From assembly GCA_031282465.1 (NCBI GenBank), contig JAITDR010000100.1, positions 1-10,591 on the forward strand: DNA of 10,591 bases, given 5' to 3'. Positions 6,167 through 10,591 of the stretch are shown one piece after another. The position numbers and the translations under genes were made by a program. Source of the DNA: Desulfovibrio sp. Lineage in GTDB: Bacteria; Desulfobacterota; Desulfovibrionia; Desulfovibrionales; Desulfovibrionaceae. Under the pieces are notes generated by a model that saw only the letters and a list, made by a program, of their open reading frames with translations, had not been told where the DNA came from and made no database searches. The stretch's first letter is position 1. Every line of letters begins with the position of its first letter.

Positions 6167-7051
6167 ATGCTGCTGCAAGGCGCATTTACGGCGCTCGTCA
6201 CCCCTTTCCGCAACGGCGAGGTGGATGAGGAAGCGTTCAGGCGGCATATCGAAACGCAGATATGCGAAGGCATCGACGGGCTTGTGCCCTGCGGCACGAC
6301 CGGAGAATCCGCCACCCTTTCCCACGAGGAGCACAGGGAGGTTATACGCATCTGTATAGACCAGACCGGGGGACGCGTGCCGGTCATCGCCGGTGCCGGT
6401 TCCAACAACACCAGGGAAGCCGAGGAGTTGATTCGCTTTGCGCACGACGCAGGCGCGGATGCCGTCCTGTTGATCACGCCTTATTACAACAAGCCGTCCC
6501 AGGAAGGTCTGTACGCGCATTTCAAGGCATTGGACGCCGCCGCGCCCATTCCGGCAGTGGTCTATAATGTGCCTGGGCGCACCGGCGTGAACATAGCCCC
6601 GGAGACCATGGCCCGTATCTACAAGGACCTGACCCATGTGATCGGCGTCAAGGAAGCGACGGGCAACCTCACCCAGGTTTCCGACATTATCGAGCAGTGC
6701 GGGGAAGGCTTTTCGCTGCTCTCCGGCGACGATTTCACCGTGCTCCCCACGCTTGCCCTAGGCGGCAAAGGGGTTATTTCCGTCATTTCCAACATCGCCC
6801 CGCGCGCGGTACACGAGATGTGCGCCGCATGGTTCGCGGGCGATGCCGCCGAAGCGAGGCGCCTGCACTACCAACTCGCGCCCCTGTGTCGGGCCTGTTT
6901 TCTGGAAACCAACCCCGTACCCGTCAAAACAGCCCTCGGGCTGCTGGGTCAAATTGAAGATTACAGTGCGCGTCTGCCTCTGGCGCCGCTTGTCCCGGCC
7001 AATGAAGCGCGCCTGAAGGATATCCTGCGGGCCTGCGGCTACAAACTTTAG
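6167..7051 (+). CDS. dapA: 4-hydroxy-tetrahydrodipicolinate synthase DapA
   Basis: This 294-residue cytoplasmic enzyme condenses pyruvate with aspartate semialdehyde, the first committed step to diaminopimelate and lysine, and so feeds peptidoglycan synthesis. It is a (beta/alpha)8 barrel of normal family length. Key residues align with E. coli DapA: T44 and T45 in CGTTGES, Y107 in TPYYNKP, Y133 in YNVPGRTG, R138 in the same motif, and Schiff-base lysine K162 in GVKEATGN. GDDFTVLP (187-194) and the glycine-rich GGKGVISVISN (199-209) also fit. All catalytic residues are present, which argues against a sugar-acid aldolase or NanA paralogue. The start is set by GGAGG six bases upstream and by the MLLQGAFTALVTPF N-terminus. 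It follows pstA at 156 bp with its own likely promoter and has no pathway link to its neighbours here. Confidence 0.95.
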   Translation: MLLQGAFTALVTPFRNGEVDEEAFRRHIETQICEGIDGLVPCGTTGESATLSHEEHREVIRICIDQTGGRVPVIAGAGSNNTREAEELIRFAHDAGADAVLLITPYYNKPSQEGLYAHFKALDAAAPIPAVVYNVPGRTGVNIAPETMARIYKDLTHVIGVKEATGNLTQVSDIIEQCGEGFSLLSGDDFTVLPTLALGGKGVISVISNIAPRAVHEMCAAWFAGDAAEARRLHYQLAPLCRACFLETNPVPVKTALGLLGQIEDYSARLPLAPLVPANEARLKDILRACGYKL

Positions 7052-7130
7052 GGCATGTTGATTTTGTATGCCTCCGGCGACCGGGGCGGAGCCTCGAATT
7101 AATCGGCATTTCCGTAATACTCCCGTTCAC

Positions 7131-7150
7131 CCGGCCCTTTTCCAGGCCGG
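7131..7150. repeat. GC-rich inverted repeat between dapA and the TerC-family gene
   Basis: CCGGCC (7131-7136) and GGCCGG (7145-7150) form a perfect 6-bp stem with an 8-base loop, 80 bases after the dapA stop. Only a weak CCTTTT lies nearby, so it may be a poor terminator for dapA or an element in the leader of the next gene. The rest of the 153-bp gap (7052-7204) holds a shorter GGCAT/ATGCC pair (7052-7056 with 7068-7072) and nothing else I can name. Confidence 0.4.
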
Positions 7151-7204
7151 CGCCACCTTTTGCCGGATTGTTGCCCTGCGCGCTCACGGCACACGCGAGA
7201 CACC

Positions 7205-8164
7205 ATGATTTCACACTATACTCCCGTCCATCTGGTTCTTTTCCTGGTCGGCATTGTCGTCTGCCTGATCGTCGACCTGCGCGCCCACAGCAGGGACGAG
7301 GCGGTTTCCGCCGCAAGCGCCCTGCGCTGGTCCCTGTTCTGGATAGGGCTGTCCATGCTGTTCGCCGTGTATATTTTCGCGACCAACGGCGCGGACGACG
7401 CAGCCCTCTTTCTGGCCGGCTACGGACTGGAAAAATCTCTGTCCGTGGACAACCTCTTCGTCATCATGGCCATTGTATCCTCCTTTGCAGTCAAGGAAGA
7501 ATATCTGCACCGGGTGCTGTATTACGGCATAGTCGGGGCGTTGGTGCTGCGCCTGGTGTTCGTCGCCGCGGGCGCATCCCTGTTCGCCGTTCTCGGACCG
7601 TACGCCATGACTGTTTTCGGTATTTTTGTCCTCTGGTCGGCCTGGAAAATGTGGCAGGAAAGCAAAAAAGAGCATACCGAGATTGAAGATTACAGCAACC
7701 ACTGGTCCGTGGTCTGGACCAGACGCTTTCTGCCGGTACACAACAAGATGTCCGGGCACGACTTCTTTGTCCGGGTACAGGAAGGGACGCGGGAAGTCCG
7801 CAAAGCCACGCCGCTTTTTCTCTGTCTGGTTGTCGTTGAAATCTCGGATGTCATGTTTGCCTTTGATTCTGTGCCCGCGGTTATCGCCATTACCCACGAT
7901 CCGTTTCTGGTGTACACCAGCAATGTTTTTGCAATCCTGGGGCTGCGCTCCCTGTACTTCCTGCTGACGGCGGCCAAAGGCAAGCTTTCCCGCCTGAATC
8001 AGGCGGTGATTATCATTCTTGTGTACGTCGGGCTCAAAATGCTGCTCGACGCCTCCGGCCTGCTGCACCTGCCGCCGCTGGTCGGGCTGGCGGTCGTCGT
8101 ATTTTTCCTGTGTGGAGGGATAGCGGCCTCATACCTGTGGCCGGTAAAAGAAAAAAAAGACTGA
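7205..8164 (+). CDS. TerC/Alx-family integral membrane protein (possible metal exporter)
   Basis: This 319-residue polytopic inner-membrane protein belongs to the TerC/Alx/YkoY family. Hydrophobic segments are at about 7-24, 40-59, 83-96, 106-128, 131-149, 201-222, 234-254, 264-284 and 289-311. The two family signature regions are present: EKSLSVDNLFV (76-86), and VEISDVMFAFDSVPAVIAIT (211-230) with E212, D215 and D221. These acidic intramembrane residues are thought to handle metal ions, and Alx-type members export manganese. Tellurite resistance should not be assumed: no other ter genes are nearby. The start is the ATG giving MISHYTPVHL, which fits the family N-terminus. An in-frame TTG at 7160 would add 15 polar residues. 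No good ribosome binding site precedes either start. The tail ends in charged VKEKKD. The substrate is unknown and cannot be told from sequence. Confidence 0.9.
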   Translation: MISHYTPVHLVLFLVGIVVCLIVDLRAHSRDEAVSAASALRWSLFWIGLSMLFAVYIFATNGADDAALFLAGYGLEKSLSVDNLFVIMAIVSSFAVKEEYLHRVLYYGIVGALVLRLVFVAAGASLFAVLGPYAMTVFGIFVLWSAWKMWQESKKEHTEIEDYSNHWSVVWTRRFLPVHNKMSGHDFFVRVQEGTREVRKATPLFLCLVVVEISDVMFAFDSVPAVIAITHDPFLVYTSNVFAILGLRSLYFLLTAAKGKLSRLNQAVIIILVYVGLKMLLDASGLLHLPPLVGLAVVVFFLCGGIAASYLWPVKEKKD

Positions 8165-8240
8165 AGCGCGCGGGACGTTCCGACGCCCTCTGCCCGGAGG
8201 TCTTGAACTGTAATCTGTAAGGACTACTGAAGGATATGGA

Positions 8241-8245
8241 GGAGG
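8241..8245 (+). promoter_or_regulatory. Ribosome binding site that decides the glpX start
   Basis: GGAGG (within GGAGGAGGAA) lies seven bases before the GTG at 8253. A second GTG at 8259 would be 13 bases away, so 8253 is preferred. The 88-bp gap after the TerC-family gene shows no clear terminator or promoter. Confidence 0.75.
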
Positions 8246-8252
8246 AAAAACT

Positions 8253-9254
8253 GTGATTGTGTCGAACACCAAAGAAGCTCCCACAGGAAATCTGGCCCTT
8301 GACTTGGTGCGGGTCACCGAAGCCGCTGCCCTGGCCTCGGCGCGCTGGCTCGGACGCGGCGAAAAGGAAGCGGGCGATCAGGCTGCCGTCGACGCCATGC
8401 GTCTGATTTTCAACACCCTGAATATCAGCGGCACCGTGATAATCGGGGAAGGGGAAAAGGACGAAGCCCCTATGCTCTATAACGGCGAGAAGCTGGGCAC
8501 CGGCAACGGCCCTCGGCTGGACATCGCCGTGGACCCGGTCGAAGGTACAAACCTGCTGGCTTTCGGCCGTCCCAACGCCATCTGTGTCGCCGGGGCCGCC
8601 GCGGCCGGGAGCATGTACAATCCCGGCCCCAGCTTTTACATGCGCAAGCTGGTTGTGCCGAGCGAGGCCGCGGACGTTGTGGACATCGACGCCCCGGTGC
8701 CGGATACTCTGCACAAGGTGGCCAAGGCGCTGCATAAGGATGTGGACGACTTGGTGGTCTTTGTGCTGGACAAACCCCGGCATCAACTCCTTATTCGGAA
8801 AATCCGCGAAACCGGGGCGCGCATTCAACTGCACACCGACGGCGACGTCAGCGGCGCGCTTATGGCCGTCGACCCGAGGTCCGAAGTGGATATGATGATG
8901 GGGACGGGGGGAACGCCTGAAGGCGTGCTGGCGGCCTGCGCCATCAAGGGCATGGGAGGCAGAATCCTGGCGCGCCTGGATCCGCAGTCTTATGTGGAAA
9001 AGGACGCCATTCTGCAAGCGGGACTGGATCTGCGCGATGTACTGACTACCGACACCATGATAAAAAGTGACGACGTGTATTTCGCGGCCACCGGCATTTC
9101 AGGCGGCACCTTCCTGCAGGGCGTCAAATACAGCGGCGGCGGCGCCGTGACGCATTCCCTGGTCATCCGCGGCAAGACGGGAGGGCTGCGCTACATTGAG
9201 GCCCATCACAATTTCGACAAGCTGATGAAAATCAGTTCCGTGAACTACGACTAA
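8253..9254 (+). CDS. glpX: Class II fructose-1,6-bisphosphatase GlpX
   Basis: This 333-residue cytoplasmic enzyme hydrolyses fructose 1,6-bisphosphate to fructose 6-phosphate in gluconeogenesis. Compared with E. coli GlpX (336 residues), the metal- and substrate-binding residues are kept: D42 in [12 protein letters not shown] (equivalent to D33), E66 in [15 protein letters not shown] (E57), D94 and E97 in [10 protein letters not shown] (D85, E88), and E223 in GGTPEG (E213). Further family motifs are [17 protein letters not shown] (20-36), DGDVSGAL (196-203) and FAATGISGG (277-285). The protein appears complete, with no missing catalytic residue. The start is a GTG with a strong GGAGG. The TAA stop overlaps the serS stop on the other strand by four bases. 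It is not in a glycerol (glp) operon here, and the symbol follows the family name. Confidence 0.95.
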   Translation: MIVSNTKEAPTGNLALDLVRVTEAAALASARWLGRGEKEAGDQAAVDAMRLIFNTLNISGTVIIGEGEKDEAPMLYNGEKLGTGNGPRLDIAVDPVEGTNLLAFGRPNAICVAGAAAAGSMYNPGPSFYMRKLVVPSEAADVVDIDAPVPDTLHKVAKALHKDVDDLVVFVLDKPRHQLLIRKIRETGARIQLHTDGDVSGALMAVDPRSEVDMMMGTGGTPEGVLAACAIKGMGGRILARLDPQSYVEKDAILQAGLDLRDVLTTDTMIKSDDVYFAATGISGGTFLQGVKYSGGGAVTHSLVIRGKTGGLRYIEAHHNFDKLMKISSVNYD

Positions 9255-10531
9255 ACATCCCGCCGCAGGACGGTCAGTCCGTCCATATAAGGATGCAGGG
9301 CTTCCGGCAGGCGCACGCTGCCGTCCTCCTGCTGGCCGTTTTCCAAAAGCGCCGCAAGCGTGCGTCCCACGGGCAGCCCGGAGCCGTTCAACGTGTGAAG
9401 ATACTCCGGCTTGCCGCCGCCTGCCGGCCTGAAGCGCAGATCGGCCCGCCGGGCCTGAAAATCTCCGCAATTGGAACAGGAGGATATCTCCCTGTAGCAA
9501 TTCTGCCCCGGTAGCCACACTTCCAGATCATAGGTCTTGGTCGCGGCAAACCCCATGTCTCCCGTACACAGAACAATGACTCTGTAGGGGAGTTCCAGAC
9601 GGCGCAGCAGGTCTTCGGCATGGCCGCGCATGAGTTCCAGTTCCTCAAAGGAACGGTCGGGGTGGACGCACCGCACCATTTCCACCTTAGTGAACTGATG
9701 CATGCGGATAAGACCGCGCGTGTCCTTGCCGTGGCTTCCGGCCTCGGAGCGGAAGCAGGGCGTCTGGGCGGTAAAAGCCAAGGGCAGCATGGTTTCGTCC
9801 AGTATTTCCCCTGCGTACATCGTGGTCAGAGGCACCTCGGCCGTAGGGATAAGCCAATAATCCCAGTCTGTTATCCGAAAAAGATCTTCGGCGAATTTAG
9901 GCAGGTTGCCGGTGCCGGTCATGGTTTTGCTGTTTACCAGCAAGGGCGGCAAAATTTCCGTATACCCGTGCTCGCGAGTATGCACGTCAAGGAAAAAATT
10001 GACCAAGGCGCGCTCCAGGCGCGCTGCCCAGGCGCGGTACAGGACGAAGCGGCTGCCCGCCAATTTGGCGCCGCGCTGAAAATCCAGGCCGCCGAGTCCT
10101 TCGCCCAGTTCCCAATGCTCTTTGGGTGTGAAGGTAAAAACAGGCGGTTTGCCGTTGCGCGCAACCTCGGGGTTGTCGTTCTCGTCCTTGCCCACGGGGA
10201 CGCTCTCGTGCGGGAGATTGGGGATTTCCAGCATCCAGGCGTCCACTTCACCCTGAACCGCATCCAGATCCCGCTCCAGTTCCCTGATCCCGGCATTGAC
10301 CGAGGCCATGCGCTCGATGAGATCTGCGGCATCGTCGCTCCGGCGCTTGCGGGCGGCCACTTCGGCCGACACGGCATTGCGTTCCCGGCGCAGTTCTTCC
10401 GATGCGGCAATCAGGGCGCGGCGTTTTTCATCCAGACGCGCAAAAACTGCCGTGTCGACGCGCGAGCCGCGCGCTTCCAACGCTTTACGCACCCGTTCCG
10501 CATCGTGCCGTAAAATTTTTATATCAAGCAT
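9251..10531 (-). CDS. serS: Seryl-tRNA synthetase SerS
   Basis: This 426-residue cytoplasmic class II aminoacyl-tRNA synthetase charges tRNA-Ser (and tRNA-Sec where present) with serine. The N-terminus [18 protein letters not shown] leads into the long antiparallel coiled-coil arm (about 28-100) that grips the tRNA long arm. The catalytic core then shows TAEVPLT (230-236), motif 2 as [20 protein letters not shown] with FTKVEM (260-285), the [15 protein letters not shown] stretch (348-362) and motif 3 as [18 protein letters not shown] (383-400). Length is normal. The start is the ATG at 10531, with GAGGGAG about six bases upstream. An in-frame upstream start would add 11 charged residues and is less likely. 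The TAG stop shares bases with the glpX stop, so the two genes converge with no spacer. The 60 bases upstream of serS show no clear promoter. Confidence 0.97.
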   Translation of the reverse strand: MLDIKILRHDAERVRKALEARGSRVDTAVFARLDEKRRALIAASEELRRERNAVSAEVAARKRRSDDAADLIERMASVNAGIRELERDLDAVQGEVDAWMLEIPNLPHESVPVGKDENDNPEVARNGKPPVFTFTPKEHWELGEGLGGLDFQRGAKLAGSRFVLYRAWAARLERALVNFFLDVHTREHGYTEILPPLLVNSKTMTGTGNLPKFAEDLFRITDWDYWLIPTAEVPLTTMYAGEILDETMLPLAFTAQTPCFRSEAGSHGKDTRGLIRMHQFTKVEMVRCVHPDRSFEELELMRGHAEDLLRRLELPYRVIVLCTGDMGFAATKTYDLEVWLPGQNCYREISSCSNCGDFQARRADLRFRPAGGGKPEYLHTLNGSGLPVGRTLAALLENGQQEDGSVRLPEALHPYMDGLTVLRRDV

Positions 10532-10591
10532 GCTTTTCTCCCTCTTTCGTTCACACCGACACACGGCAACACGCGCCCACAGGCCGTTTGC

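Noticed and set aside
4991..6637. A 548-codon open frame on the minus strand across pstA and the start of dapA
   Set aside because: It lies antisense to two clear genes, has a His/Gln/Arg/Gly-rich composition with no domain, and is explained by the high GC content removing stop codons.
7052..7204. A manganese (yybP-ykoY) riboswitch before the TerC-family gene
   Set aside because: Expected from the gene family, but I could not find the conserved GGGGAGUAG-type core. Only a GCGAGAC stretch near the start is reminiscent, which is not enough to call it.
7205..8164. Tellurite-resistance cluster
   Set aside because: Only a TerC-like membrane protein is present. There are no terA, terB, terD or terE partners, and TerC homologues outside such clusters act on other substrates.
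8034..9017. A 327-codon minus-strand open frame antisense to glpX
   Set aside because: It overlaps a well-supported glpX with all metal-binding residues, and the antisense product has no recognisable motif.

Overview
This 10.6 kb window has GC-rich coding DNA, dense genes and strong GGAGG-type ribosome binding sites. It encodes ten recognisable genes, all of known families: a phosphate-starvation (Pho/Pst) locus followed by housekeeping genes. Gene content and style suggest a Gram-negative proteobacterium. The GC-rich palindromic repeat between pstS and pstC, and the general protein style, recall Desulfovibrionaceae, but that placement is from memory and cannot be proved from this sequence. 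I see no mobile element, CRISPR array, tRNA or rRNA, and no gap over 300 bases without a gene.

Left part (1-4985 and on to 6010): the phosphate locus is split into two divergent arms around a 277-bp control region (2841-3117). The minus-strand arm reads phoB (response regulator), phoR (sensor kinase), then pstB (transporter ATPase, cut by the window edge). The phoB and phoR genes overlap by four bases (GTGA), and pstB starts ten bases after phoR. The plus-strand arm reads pstS (periplasmic phosphate-binding protein), a block of GC-rich hairpins, pstC and pstA (the two permeases, ATGA overlap). Together they make an ABC importer for phosphate plus the two-component system expected to control it. 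phoU is not in view and may lie beyond the left edge, after pstB.

Right part (6011-10591): dapA (lysine/diaminopimelate synthesis) has a plausible promoter of its own. It is followed by a TerC/Alx-family membrane protein and by glpX (class II fructose-1,6-bisphosphatase). On the opposite strand is serS (seryl-tRNA synthetase), whose stop codon overlaps the glpX stop tail to tail. These four genes have no evident shared pathway.

I looked for an undescribed system and did not find one. The points most worth a second look are a roughly 60-residue Gly/Glu/Tyr-rich tail on PhoB, the hairpin cluster between pstS and pstC, an extra N-terminal segment on PstA with an alternative internal start, and the split arrangement of the pst genes.
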